Of a stretch of DNA of 47,137 nt, positions 8,014 to 16,647 are shown one piece after another. The notes below the pieces were generated by a model. The model saw only the letters and a list, made by a program, of their open reading frames with translations. It was not told where the DNA came from and did no database searches. The translations under genes and the position numbers were made by a program. This DNA comes from Nocardiopsis sp. MG754419 (lineage in GTDB: Bacteria; Actinomycetota; Actinomycetes; Streptosporangiales; Streptosporangiaceae). The stretch lies in contig NZ_QOCZ01000028.1 of NCBI RefSeq assembly GCF_018207095.1, positions 1 to 47,137 on the forward strand. Reading direction: 5' to 3'. Positions within the stretch are counted from its first letter, which is position 1. Each line of letters begins with the position of its first letter.

Positions 8014-9783
8014 GTGCAAGACATACGGACTCCCGAACCCCGATCGCCACGTCCACGTACTCTGTGGCCGCGGGCGGTGACCTTCACCGCGACCCTCGCC
8101 TGGCAACACCTGCGGGCCGAACCCGCCCGGCTGCCGTTGTTGGCCGCCCGGCTGATGCCCGGACCGCTGCGCGGTTCGGCGCGTGCCGTGGCCGCCCGCT
8201 CGGGTGCCCTGCCGCGCGCCTACGCCCTGTGGGACCAGGGGCGGCGCGAGGAGGCACGCGAGGTGCTGCTGGCCACGGCCCGACGCTCCTCCCCTCGCGG
8301 GGTGGCGCGCCTGGTCTCGGCGGCTCTGGCCGCCGGAGACGCGGACACCGCTCGTGATCTGGTCGAACGGATACCGCCGGGATCGCATCGGACCGCCGCC
8401 GAGTACCGGACCGCCCTGGCCACCGGACGTGCCGTTCCCGCGTCGTTGTCCGTTTCGCCTGACCGTCACGGGATCACGTTAACCCGCGGTGCGCCAACGC
8501 GGCCCGACGACACGGTGAACGCTCGGCGACCGGCCTCGGCGGGCTCGGCCCCGCGCGTCCTGCATCTGGTCACCAACGCGCTTCCGCACACCAACGCCGG
8601 TTACACCCAGCGCACCCATCGCATCGCCGTGGCCCAGCGCGAGGCCGGGATGGACGTGCACGTGGTGTCCCGCGCCGGCTACCCGCTCACCAAGGGCGTA
8701 CCGGACCCCCGCACGCTGGTCGAGGTGGACGGGGTCTCCTACCACCGGCTCCTGCCGTGGACGGCCCCGGCCGACCACGCGGAGGAGCTTCGGGTGGGGT
8801 TGCGGCTGGCGTCCGACCTGGTGGAGGCGGTGCGCCCGGACGTGCTCCACGCGGCGAGCAACCACCACAACGCCCGGCTGGCACTGGAACTGGGACGCCG
8901 GTTCGACCTACCCGTGGTCTACGAGGTCCGGGGGTTCCTGGAGGAGTCCTGGCTGTCACGGGACCCGTCCCGCAGCGTGGACGACGCCTTCTACCAGGCC
9001 GAACGCGCCGCCGAGACCGAGTGCATGCTCGCCGCCGATCTGGTGGTGACGCTCGGGGAGGCGATGCGCGCCGACATCGAGGCCCGCGGCGTGCCCCGGG
9101 AACGCCTGCTGGTCGTGCCCAACGCCGTCGACACGTCCTTCCTGGAGCCGCTGCCCTCGGGCGTGGAGGTCCGCGAGGGGCTGGGCATCGACCCGGAGGA
9201 CTTCGTGGTGGGCACCACCACCAGCTGTTTCGGCTACGAGGGGCTGGAGGTGCTGCTGGACGCGGTGACGCTGCTGCGTGGGCGGGGCGAACCGGTCCAC
9301 GCGTTGATCGTCGGTGACGGTCCGGAACTGCCGGCGCTCCGTGCCCGGGCGGAACGTTCGGGGGCGGCCGGGTCCATGCACTTCACCGGCCGGGTCCCGG
9401 CCGACCGGGTGCGCCACCACCACGGCGCGCTCGACGTGTTCGCGGTACCGAGAAGGGACGAACGGGTCTGCCGTCTGGTGACGCCGCTGAAACCCGTGGA
9501 GGCCATGGCGGGTGGGCTCCCCGTCGTTGCGAGTGATCTACCCGCTCTTAGAGAGATCGTGGAACCCGGGGTGACCGGAGAGTTAATTCCGTCGGGCGAT
9601 TCGGCACGTCTAGCTGATGTGATCATAAATCTCGCCTACAGTCGGCGAAAGCGGACCTCCTACGGCCGAGCAGGTCAGGAGCGTGTCGGAACAGACCGCA
9701 CGTGGGCCGAGGCCGCATACCGCTACGACCATGCGTATCGGGTTCTCATGAGGAAAATGTCCGGACCAGGCCAGAATCCTTAA
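8014..9783 (+). CDS. GT4-family glycosyltransferase with N-terminal extension
   Basis: A 589-residue protein. Residues from about 180 onward form a GT4 glycosyltransferase: RVLHLVTNALPHTNAGY with the glycine-containing acceptor loop, VVYEVRGFLEESW, VVPNAVDTSF, FTGRVPADRV and the donor-site region KPVEAMAGGLPVVASD. The first 180 residues are an arginine- and alanine-rich helical extension of unknown role. GTG 8014 has no obvious ribosome site, and an in-frame GTG near 8077 is an alternative. The last 80 or so codons (from about 9535) include CTT, AGA, TTA (9583-9585), CTA, ATA and AAT codons that are rare elsewhere in the gene. It likely adds a sugar to a lipid-linked wall or capsule polymer. 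Donor and acceptor are unknown. Confidence 0.87.
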   Translation: MQDIRTPEPRSPRPRTLWPRAVTFTATLAWQHLRAEPARLPLLAARLMPGPLRGSARAVAARSGALPRAYALWDQGRREEAREVLLATARRSSPRGVARLVSAALAAGDADTARDLVERIPPGSHRTAAEYRTALATGRAVPASLSVSPDRHGITLTRGAPTRPDDTVNARRPASAGSAPRVLHLVTNALPHTNAGYTQRTHRIAVAQREAGMDVHVVSRAGYPLTKGVPDPRTLVEVDGVSYHRLLPWTAPADHAEELRVGLRLASDLVEAVRPDVLHAASNHHNARLALELGRRFDLPVVYEVRGFLEESWLSRDPSRSVDDAFYQAERAAETECMLAADLVVTLGEAMRADIEARGVPRERLLVVPNAVDTSFLEPLPSGVEVREGLGIDPEDFVVGTTTSCFGYEGLEVLLDAVTLLRGRGEPVHALIVGDGPELPALRARAERSGAAGSMHFTGRVPADRVRHHHGALDVFAVPRRDERVCRLVTPLKPVEAMAGGLPVVASDLPALREIVEPGVTGELIPSGDSARLADVIINLAYSRRKRTSYGRAGQERVGTDRTWAEAAYRYDHAYRVLMRKMSGPGQNP

Positions 9784-9881
9784 GCGTGGACAACGGGTGC
9801 CTACACTCGGACGTCCAGCTCAGAATGGCAGTCCTCGATATTTGCGCCCGTTCACGAAATGAATGCGAGTGTGACCAACAA

Positions 9882-11255
9882 GTGGATGCCGCAGCTTCCA
9901 ACCCGGCCAATGTTCCCGAGCAGAGCACCGGCTCGGCGGACCTCGTCGTCCTCGGACTCGGTTATGTCGGTCTGCCCCTGGCGGCCGAAGCCGCGTCCTC
10001 CGGCCTGAAGGTCACCGGCCTCGACGTCAGCACCCGAGTCGTGGACGGTCTCAACCGGGGTGACTCGCACATCGACGACCTGTCGAAGGACGACGTCAAC
10101 GCGATGCTGGACCGAGGGTTCAGCGCGACGACCGACCCGGCGTGCCTGGCGACCGCGCGCACGATCGTCATCTGCGTCCCCACACCGCTGTCCGCCGAGG
10201 GCGGGCCGGACCTGGGCGCGGTCACCTCGGCCTCCAAGGCCATCGCCGCGCACCTGTCGCCGGGAACCCTCGTGGTCCTGGAGTCCACCACCTACCCGGG
10301 CACGACCGACGAGGTCGTGCGTCCGCTCCTGGAGGAGTCCGGCCTGGTGGCCGGGGCCGACTTCCACCTGGCCTTCTCCCCCGAGCGCATCGACCCGGGC
10401 AACCCCACGTTCGGTGTGGCCAACACGCCCAAGGTCGTGGGCGGACTCACCGAGGAATGCGGCGAGGCGGCCGCGGAGTTCTACGGCGCCTTCGTCGAGC
10501 GGGTCGTCCGCGCCCGCGGCACCCGTGAGGCCGAAATGGCCAAGCTGCTGGAGAACACCTACCGGCACGTGAACATCGCCCTGGTGAACGAAATGGCGAT
10601 CTTCTGTCAGGAGCTCGGGGTGGACCTGTGGGACTCCATCGCCGCGGCGGCCACGAAGCCGTTCGGTTTCCAGGCCTTCTACCCGGGTCCGGGCGTGGGC
10701 GGGCACTGCATTCCCATCGACCCGAACTACCTCTCCTACAAGGTCAAGACCCTCGGCTACCCGTTCCGGTTCGTCGAGCTGGCCCAGGAGATCAACAGCC
10801 GCATGCCGTCCTACGTCATGCAGCGGGCCCAGGAGCTGCTCAATGACTCCGGGCTGGCGCTGTCGCGTTCCAAGGTGCTGCTGCTGGGTGTGACCTACAA
10901 GGCCGACATCGCCGACCAGCGCGAGTCGCCGGCCCGCCCTGTGGCCCGCAAGCTCGCGGCCAAGGGCGCTACGCTCACCTACCACGACCCGTACGTGGAG
11001 TCCTGGCAGGTGGACGGGGTGGACGTCCCGCGCTCCACCGACCTGGAGCAGGCCATGGCCGACGCGGACCTGACCATCCTGCTCACCGACCACAGCGAGT
11101 ACCGTCCCAAGCTGCTGGACGAGTACGCGCGTCTGCTGCTGGACACCCGCGGCGTGCTGCGTCGCACCGAGCCCGACGAGGCCGTGGCCGCCACCCCCGA
11201 GGTGCCGAGCCAGACCCGCCGGAGAGTCCACAGGGAGGGCCTCCAGGTCCTGTGA
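9882..11255 (+). CDS. wecC: UDP-N-acetyl-D-mannosamine (or related) 6-dehydrogenase
   Basis: NAD-dependent nucleotide-sugar dehydrogenase that oxidises a UDP-N-acetylhexosamine C6 to the uronic acid. It has the Rossmann motif GLGYVGLPLA near the start, CVPTPL, ESTTYPGTT, FSPERIDPGN and ENTYRHVNIALVNEMA. The catalytic Cys276 is in GVGGHCIPIDPNY, and the C-terminal UDP-binding domain starts LLLGVTYKADIADQRESPA. The CVPTPL and GHCIPIDP forms point to the WecC/WbpA branch rather than UDP-glucose dehydrogenase. With wecB nearby, UDP-ManNAcA is the likely product, but UDP-GlcNAcA cannot be excluded. The start is uncertain: GTG 9882 gives 457 residues, while ATG 9825 would add 19. The leader before it is unusually A/T-rich. 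Confidence 0.88.
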   Translation: MDAAASNPANVPEQSTGSADLVVLGLGYVGLPLAAEAASSGLKVTGLDVSTRVVDGLNRGDSHIDDLSKDDVNAMLDRGFSATTDPACLATARTIVICVPTPLSAEGGPDLGAVTSASKAIAAHLSPGTLVVLESTTYPGTTDEVVRPLLEESGLVAGADFHLAFSPERIDPGNPTFGVANTPKVVGGLTEECGEAAAEFYGAFVERVVRARGTREAEMAKLLENTYRHVNIALVNEMAIFCQELGVDLWDSIAAAATKPFGFQAFYPGPGVGGHCIPIDPNYLSYKVKTLGYPFRFVELAQEINSRMPSYVMQRAQELLNDSGLALSRSKVLLLGVTYKADIADQRESPARPVARKLAAKGATLTYHDPYVESWQVDGVDVPRSTDLEQAMADADLTILLTDHSEYRPKLLDEYARLLLDTRGVLRRTEPDEAVAATPEVPSQTRRRVHREGLQVL

Positions 11256-11272
11256 GCGGAGTGACCGCGTAA

Positions 11273-11313
11273 GGCACGTCGTCCGAACCCCCGGGGCGTT
11301 CGGACGGCGTGCC
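11273..11313. terminator. Strong 16-bp hairpin after the nucleotide-sugar dehydrogenase
   Basis: The arms 11273-11288 and 11298-11313 pair over 16 positions with one G-T pair, around a CCCCGGGGC loop. The hairpin starts 18 bp after the stop codon. No T-tract follows. Confidence 0.8.
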
Positions 11314-11488
11314 TGTGTGCGTTCACCCTCGCCCACCCGAAGGTTCACCGGAACCACGCCGTGTGTCCATCCGACTGTCCTCGGTGTGTTTCTCCTGGTG
11401 AATACCGTGTCGTGCAGCTGATCCCGTCCTGTCAGGTCGGATCATCGCTGTAGTCGGAGCCAACCGGTGACACTCGTAGGTGATCTTC

Positions 11489-12718
11489 ATGCACGCGCTC
11501 GTGGCAACGATTGTGCACCACCCGGAGGACGCCCGGATTCTGCATCGCCAGATTCGGGCCCTTCTGGATGCCGGGCACACCGTCACCTACGTCGCTCCTT
11601 TCCGGGAGTGCGGGGTGACCCCTTGGGACGGAGTCCGGTCCGTCGACGTACCCCGCGCCCAGGGACGTGACCGCCTGTCCTCGCTCCGCGTGGCCAAGGC
11701 CGTCCTGTCCAGGCTGGCGCCGGAGGCGGACCTCCTGCTCTTCCACGACCCCGAACTCCTGCTCGCGCTTCCCGCCAAGCGGCCGGTGACGGTGTGGGAC
11801 GTCCACGAGGACACCCCGGCGGCACTGCTCACCAAGCCGTGGGTGCCGGGGCCGCTGCGCCGCCCCCTCGGGCGGGTGGTGCGCGGTTTCGAACGCGGTG
11901 CCGAACGGCGGCTGCGTCTGATGCTGGCGGAGGAGGGCTACCGCTCCCGCTTCCGCGGCGACCACCCGGTGGTCCCCAACACCACGGACGTCCCGGACCT
12001 CCCGCTGCGGCCGCCCGGCGACGACCGCGTGGTCTACCTGGGGCACGTCTCCATGGCCCGGGGCGCGCGCGAGATGGTGCGGATGGGCCGACGGCTGCGC
12101 GACCACGGGGTGCGTCTGGAGGTGATCGGCAACGCCGACGCCGAGGTCCGCCCACTGCTGCGCGAGGCGCACCAGGAGGACGCCCTGCACTGGTACGGCT
12201 TCGTCCCCAACGACCGCGCCCTGCGCATGGCGGCCGGGGCCATGGCCGGGATCAGCCTGCTGCACGACACCGACAACTACCGCCACTCGCTGCCGACCAA
12301 GGTCGTGGAGTACATGGCGCACGGACTGCCGGTGGTGAGCACCCCGAACCCGATGGCCGAGGCCCTGGTCACGAGGCGCCCCGAGGGTCGTTCGGGGCTG
12401 GTGGTGCCGTTCAACGACGTGGAGGCGGCCACCCAGGCCGTGTTGGAACTGCGGGTGAACGAGGACCTGCGCCGCGGGCTGGCGCGGACCGGCCACAGCA
12501 TCGCCCGGACCTCGTTCCACTGGCCGGTCCAGGCCCGGTTGTTCGTGAAGCAGTTGGAGGAGTGGGTGGCCGAGGCCGGTGGGCCGGTACCGCCCCGGCC
12601 CAGCCCGGAGTCGCCCCGCGCGCCGTTGCCGGGCCCTCCCCAGACGCCCAGGCACCCTTTCGTGCCCGGTCGGGTGCCCTCTCAGAGGAAGCGTCCACGC
12701 GGCGCCTTCAGTGAATGA
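11489..12718 (+). CDS. GT4-family glycosyltransferase
   Basis: A 409-residue cytoplasmic or membrane-associated GT4 enzyme. The N domain has ATIVHHPEDARI and the FHDPELLLALPA motif with VWDVHED, seen in a branch of GT4 enzymes that act on amino-sugar or uronic-acid-containing polymers. The C domain has VVYLGHVSMARGAREMV, WYGFVPNDRAL and the donor site SLPTKVVEYMAHGLPVVST. ATG 11489 is chosen over GTG 11480 because GTAGG lies at proper distance. It follows the UDP-sugar dehydrogenase but is separated from it by a strong hairpin and 233 bp, so it may have its own promoter. A ManNAcA transferase is an attractive guess, but that is inference. Confidence 0.87.
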   Translation: MHALVATIVHHPEDARILHRQIRALLDAGHTVTYVAPFRECGVTPWDGVRSVDVPRAQGRDRLSSLRVAKAVLSRLAPEADLLLFHDPELLLALPAKRPVTVWDVHEDTPAALLTKPWVPGPLRRPLGRVVRGFERGAERRLRLMLAEEGYRSRFRGDHPVVPNTTDVPDLPLRPPGDDRVVYLGHVSMARGAREMVRMGRRLRDHGVRLEVIGNADAEVRPLLREAHQEDALHWYGFVPNDRALRMAAGAMAGISLLHDTDNYRHSLPTKVVEYMAHGLPVVSTPNPMAEALVTRRPEGRSGLVVPFNDVEAATQAVLELRVNEDLRRGLARTGHSIARTSFHWPVQARLFVKQLEEWVAEAGGPVPPRPSPESPRAPLPGPPQTPRHPFVPGRVPSQRKRPRGAFSE

Positions 12719-12825
12719 CCTCACTCATCATTGGCTCCAGAAATATCTTCCGTGGAAGCCATGTTGTGCCTCATGTCCGCCACCTGCGGACACTCCCATC
12801 CACGAGGCACGCCCGAGGTTCTTCG

Positions 12826-13431
12826 ATGACTGACACGCTGGTGGTCGACAAGGCCACACAGGACCTGTTGTTCCGCAGCGCCCGCACCGCCAACACGTTC
12901 GCCGACGAGCCGGTGACCGAGGAGCAGCTGCGCGCGATCCACGAGCTGGTCAAGTTCGGCCCCACGGCGATGAACAACCAGCCGCTGCGCGTCACCGTGG
13001 TGCGTTCCCCCGAGGCGCGCGAGCGCCTGGTGCGGCACATGGGCGGCAACAACGCCGGCAAGACCTCCACCGCCCCGCTGGCCCTGATCCTGTCCGCCGA
13101 CAGCGACTTCCACGAGCACTTCCCGACGACCTTCCCGGTCGCCCCGAACGCCCGTGAGGACTTCGCCGGGATGCCGGTCGAGGCGCGCGAGTCCATCGCC
13201 CTGCCGAACGCGTTCCTCCAGGTCGCCTACCTGATCGTGGGCGTGCGCGCCGCCGGCCTGGCCGCCGGACCGATGACCGGTTTCGACGCCGACGGCGTCC
13301 GCGAGGAGTTCTTCGGCGCCGACTCCACCCTGCGACCGCTCGTGGTGATGAACATCGGCAGGCCCGGTCCGGACGCCTGGTTCGACCGGCTGCCGCGTCT
13401 GGACTACGAGCAGACCGTCACCGAGATCTGA
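12826..13431 (+). CDS. RutE/HadB-type nitroreductase family protein (malonic semialdehyde reductase-like)
   Basis: FMN-dependent nitroreductase-fold oxidoreductase of 201 residues. Along its whole length it follows the pattern of RutE, the malonic semialdehyde reductase of pyrimidine degradation: a FRSARTANTF start, LVKFGPTAMNNQPLRV for flavin binding, NAFLQVAYLIVGVRAAGL, GPMTGFD, and a C-terminal MNIGRPG...RLPRLDYEQ. ATG 12826 has a GAGG ribosome site. No other rut genes are nearby, so the physiological substrate is open. It may be a general enal or semialdehyde reductase. It stands between a glycosyltransferase and the stressosome genes without clear functional linkage. Confidence 0.85.
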   Translation: MTDTLVVDKATQDLLFRSARTANTFADEPVTEEQLRAIHELVKFGPTAMNNQPLRVTVVRSPEARERLVRHMGGNNAGKTSTAPLALILSADSDFHEHFPTTFPVAPNAREDFAGMPVEARESIALPNAFLQVAYLIVGVRAAGLAAGPMTGFDADGVREEFFGADSTLRPLVVMNIGRPGPDAWFDRLPRLDYEQTVTEI

Positions 13432-13440
13432 TCCCGGAGC

Positions 13441-13474
13441 ACGGGGGCGGGCGCCGCGCGGCGCCCGCCCCCGT
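13441..13474. terminator. Perfect 15-bp hairpin terminator
   Basis: The arms 13441-13455 and 13460-13474 are perfectly complementary around a GCGC loop. It lies 10 bp after the nitroreductase stop and between converging genes, so it probably works in both directions. Confidence 0.85.
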
Positions 13475-13526
13475 CGCGTGTCGCCCGGACCGAGGGACGC
13501 CCCGTCCCGGCCGCGGGGCACCGGAC

Positions 13527-15170
13527 TCACTCGGGGGCGAGCACCAGCATGCACACGTCGTCGTCACTGGCATGGTCGCGCAGAGCCCGTGTGAGCAGGT
13601 CGTCCGCGGCCTGTTCGGGCTCGGCTCCGGTCGCGGAGACCGTGGCGAAGCTCTCGCCCAGGCGGGCGATGCCGTCGTCGATCGACTCGCCTCGGCGTTC
13701 GACCAGACCGTCGGTGTAGAGCAGAAGCGCCCCGCCCGGAGGCACCTCCACCGCGTGTTCGGTGTAGGTGAGGTCGACCGGCAGACCCAGCATGCCGCCC
13801 GAGGGGATGGCGACGGGGTCCACCCCGCCGGTCGCGCCACGGCGCAGGGGCGAGGGGTGCCCGGCCATCGCCATGGTCACCTCCGGTTCACCCGGGCGGA
13901 AGCGGACGATGACGGCGGTGGCGAACAGGTCCGGCTCCAGGCGGTCCAACAACCGGTGCAACAGTCCGAGCAGGGCCGCCGGGCTGCGCTCGTCCACGGC
14001 GTAGGCGCGCAGCGCGGTGCGCAACTGGCCCATGGTGGCCGCCGCGTGGATACCGTGACCGGTGACGTCCCCGACGACCCCCAGGTACTCCCCGTCGTCG
14101 AGCGGAAAGACGTCGTACCAGTCGCCGCCCACGTTCATGCCGCTCTCGGCGGGCAGGTAGCGCGCGGTCACCTCGACGCCCGCGACCTCGGGGAGCCGGG
14201 TGAGCATCGCCCGTTGCAGCGCGGCGGCGGTGTCGCGTTCGTGCTCGAAGCGCTGGGCGTTGTCCAACGCGGTGGCGGCACGGCGGGCGAGCTCGCCCAG
14301 CATGAGGTCGTCGTCCTCCAGGTCGACCATGCGGTGCAGCACCATCACGCCGAGGGTCCGGGAGGCGAGCAGCAGGGGGAAGGCGGTGCGGCGCACCCCG
14401 TCGTACAGCGCGCCGTGCACCGGTCTGCGTTCGGCGGCGGCCCGGACCACGGCCTCCGGTGGCTCCCGGTCCCCCGAGTCACTGTGGAGGACCAACGCGT
14501 CGTCCTCGTCGAACATCCACAGTTCCACGGCCAGCGCGTACGTGGGGATGAGCAGTTTCTCCAGGCGCCCGGGGATCTCCGAGCGTTGCAGCGTGGCCAT
14601 GAGCCGGGCGCTGGCGGTGGAGAGGAAGGTCAACCGGCTGCGGGCCGTCTCCGCCTCGTCACGTGCGACCCGTTCGGCCCGGAGCAGCCTCTGTTGTTCC
14701 TCACCGGCCTGGGCGAGTTCCGCGTGCAGGGCCAGCACGCCCCGGTTGGTCTCCTCCAGCTCGCGCTGGTGCAGGGCGAGATCCTCGGCCCGGCTGCGAG
14801 CGGTCCGGTGCGTGCGCAGGTGGTCCCGGTCGGTGCGCAGCAACTGGTCGGCCAGGAGTTCGACGCCGGCCGGCTCCTCGCCGGCGGTGGGCAGGGGGCC
14901 GGCCAGACCCAGGGTGTCGGACCACAGCTCGTGTCCGTCATCGACGACGCTGACCCGCAGAAGACGCCGGTCGTCCGACGCCTCCAGACGGACCTCGCCG
15001 GCCTGTCCGGAGTCCACGTGCTGCAGGGCGCGCTCGGCGGCCGCGGCCAGGAACTCGGTCCCCTCCTCCGGCACGTGACCGCTCGTGCCCAGGACGTGCC
15101 CCATCCGGGCACGGACCAGCGCCACGTCCACCGGCGATGTGACACGTCCGCTCAGCAGGCGGTGACTCAT
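13527..15170 (-). CDS. PP2C-type (SpoIIE/RsbU) phosphatase with ATPase-like and GAF regions
   Basis: A 547-residue regulatory phosphatase, probably dephosphorylating an STAS anti-anti-sigma protein. Residues about 10-100 resemble a degenerate HATPase domain without a clear N box. About 105-180 is a coiled coil rich in E, L, A and R, about 185-320 is GAF-like, and about 330-547 is the PP2C domain with metal-binding NVGGDWYD, GDVTGHGIHAA, LLYTDGLVE and SDDDVCML, all intact. Its ATG overlaps the stop of the RsbT-phosphatase fusion gene (ATGA), so translation is coupled. It is the last gene of the leftward stressosome set and its likely output enzyme, the place held by RsbU in Bacillus subtilis. 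Confidence 0.9.
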   Translation of the reverse strand: MSHRLLSGRVTSPVDVALVRARMGHVLGTSGHVPEEGTEFLAAAAERALQHVDSGQAGEVRLEASDDRRLLRVSVVDDGHELWSDTLGLAGPLPTAGEEPAGVELLADQLLRTDRDHLRTHRTARSRAEDLALHQRELEETNRGVLALHAELAQAGEEQQRLLRAERVARDEAETARSRLTFLSTASARLMATLQRSEIPGRLEKLLIPTYALAVELWMFDEDDALVLHSDSGDREPPEAVVRAAAERRPVHGALYDGVRRTAFPLLLASRTLGVMVLHRMVDLEDDDLMLGELARRAATALDNAQRFEHERDTAAALQRAMLTRLPEVAGVEVTARYLPAESGMNVGGDWYDVFPLDDGEYLGVVGDVTGHGIHAAATMGQLRTALRAYAVDERSPAALLGLLHRLLDRLEPDLFATAVIVRFRPGEPEVTMAMAGHPSPLRRGATGGVDPVAIPSGGMLGLPVDLTYTEHAVEVPPGGALLLYTDGLVERRGESIDDGIARLGESFATVSATGAEPEQAADDLLTRALRDHASDDDVCMLVLAPE

Positions 15171-16213
15171 TCCCTCTCCTTGTGGGGGCGCTCGGTGTGC
15201 ACGACGACCGCGACGGCGGTGTCGTCCCGCAACGGACGGGCGGCGCTGCCCGCGTCACGGAAGACACGCGCCGCGACGAGGGCGGCGTCCTTCTCTGCCA
15301 GGTGCTCGATACCGTCCGGCGACCAGCGACTCGGGAGACCGTCGGTGTACAGCACCAGCATGCTGCCGGGGCGCCATTCCCGGACCGCGGGGGTCGGGGT
15401 GCGCAGCCCGAAGGCACCGACGATGCCCGGCCGGGACAGGAGGGACTCCCAGCGGTGACCGTCGTACAGGCGCGCACCGACGTTGCCGATGCCGCAGAAG
15501 GTGAGCCGGTGCGCGGACTCGTCGACGTCGACGAGCGCGACCGCGGCCCCGCGTGTGGGGCGCAGTTCGGTGTGCAGCAGGCGGATCAGGGTCTCGGGGG
15601 CCTCGCCGGCCTGACGACGCACCACGTCCGCCGCGGTCTCGGCTGCCACCGCGGCCGGGGCTCCATGGCCCAGACCGTCGGCCAATATGACGGTGCGATG
15701 CCCGGATCCACTGCGAAAGGCCAGCCCGTCACCGGACTCGGGGCGTTCGCCCAGGGCCAGGTGCAGACCGCCCGTGGTGGCGGGTGCGGTGAACAGGTGG
15801 CGGTGTTCGGTCGCGGCGATCCTGGCCAGGGCCAGCGTCCCGCGACCACGGACGCTGTCCACCTCGAAGTGGTCGCTGGCCCGGGCGCAGGCGCCCAGAC
15901 CACTACCGAGCGAACCGCCGGTGGAGTAGCCGTCGGCCATCGCCCTGCGCACGTCCGGGATGCCCGGACCGTGGTCCAGGAGCAGGATCTGCAAGGCGCT
16001 GGCGTTGCCCCAGCCGTCACGACACACCTCGGCGACGAACCTGCCGCCCCCGCCGTACTTGACGGCGTTGGTGGCCAGTTCGGTCGCCACGAGGGCGGCG
16101 TCCCCGGCCCTCGCCCGGTCCAGGCCGGCCGCGTCGGCGGCCTTCTCGGTGACCTCCCGAGCCCGGCGGACCAGGGTGGGGTCGCCGAGCGTCACCTCCC
16201 AGACCCTGGTCAT
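15167..16213 (-). CDS. RsbT-like ATPase fused to an RsbX-like PP2C phosphatase
   Basis: A 348-residue fusion. The N-terminal half (about 1-130) is an RsbT-type HATPase kinase domain with VATELATNAVKYGGGG (N box), DHGPGIPD and the glycine-rich DGYSTGGSLGSGL. The C-terminal half (about 150-345) is a small PP2C domain with ILADGLGHGAPAA, LVLYTDGL and LRDDTAVAVV, resembling RsbX, the phosphatase that resets stressosome proteins. ATG 16213 is chosen because it overlaps the rsbT stop (ATGA); a longer N-terminus at 16243 would lie inside rsbT. It probably dephosphorylates RsbR and RsbS to return the complex to rest. Whether the kinase half is active is unknown. Confidence 0.88.
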   Translation of the reverse strand: MTRVWEVTLGDPTLVRRAREVTEKAADAAGLDRARAGDAALVATELATNAVKYGGGGRFVAEVCRDGWGNASALQILLLDHGPGIPDVRRAMADGYSTGGSLGSGLGACARASDHFEVDSVRGRGTLALARIAATEHRHLFTAPATTGGLHLALGERPESGDGLAFRSGSGHRTVILADGLGHGAPAAVAAETAADVVRRQAGEAPETLIRLLHTELRPTRGAAVALVDVDESAHRLTFCGIGNVGARLYDGHRWESLLSRPGIVGAFGLRTPTPAVREWRPGSMLVLYTDGLPSRWSPDGIEHLAEKDAALVAARVFRDAGSAARPLRDDTAVAVVVHTERPHKERE

Positions 16214-16647
16214 CGGCGGCCGAAGGGCGCGAGGGGGGACCACAGCGTGATGCTGACGGTGGTACCGCGCCCCGGAGCGGTGTCCACGGAGAAATCGTTC
16301 ACCAGGCGTTTGGAGCCGCTGAGCCCCATACCGAGGCCGCCGGCGGTGGAGTACCCGTCGCGCAGGGCCAGTTCGACGTCGGGGATCCCCGGCCCCTCGT
16401 CGACGAAGCGCAGGGTCAGGCCCTCACGGCCGTCACCGTCGGAGGTCGGTTCCAGGGAGACGCTGCCCCCTCCCCCGTGCACCAGGGTGTTACGGGCGAG
16501 TTCGCTGGCGGCCGTGACGAGCTTCGTCTGCTGGACCAGCCCGAACCCGAGCCGCTGGGCCATGGCGCGCACCTGCTGACGCACCGCCATGAGGTCGGTG
16601 TCGTTGCGGACGGGGAGCGTGGTCTCGGTGCGCTCGTCCGTGCTCAT
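16210..16647 (-). CDS. rsbT: Stressosome switch kinase RsbT
   Basis: A 145-residue GHKL-type serine/threonine kinase that phosphorylates RsbS and RsbR and, when released, activates a downstream phosphatase. It has the N box ASELARNTLVHGGGG, the G1 box DEGPGIPDVELALRDGYST and the RsbT-specific GGLGMGLSGSKRLVNDF. Length is as expected. The start overlaps the rsbS stop and its stop overlaps the next start, both as ATGA, so rsbS, rsbT and the two downstream phosphatase genes are translationally coupled. Confidence 0.93.
   Translation of the reverse strand: MSTDERTETTLPVRNDTDLMAVRQQVRAMAQRLGFGLVQQTKLVTAASELARNTLVHGGGGSVSLEPTSDGDGREGLTLRFVDEGPGIPDVELALRDGYSTAGGLGMGLSGSKRLVNDFSVDTAPGRGTTVSITLWSPLAPFGRR

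Noticed and set aside
13572..15458. A 628-codon plus-strand frame opposite the PP2C phosphatase
   Set aside because: It is the codon-bias shadow of an intact phosphatase with all metal-binding motifs on the minus strand.
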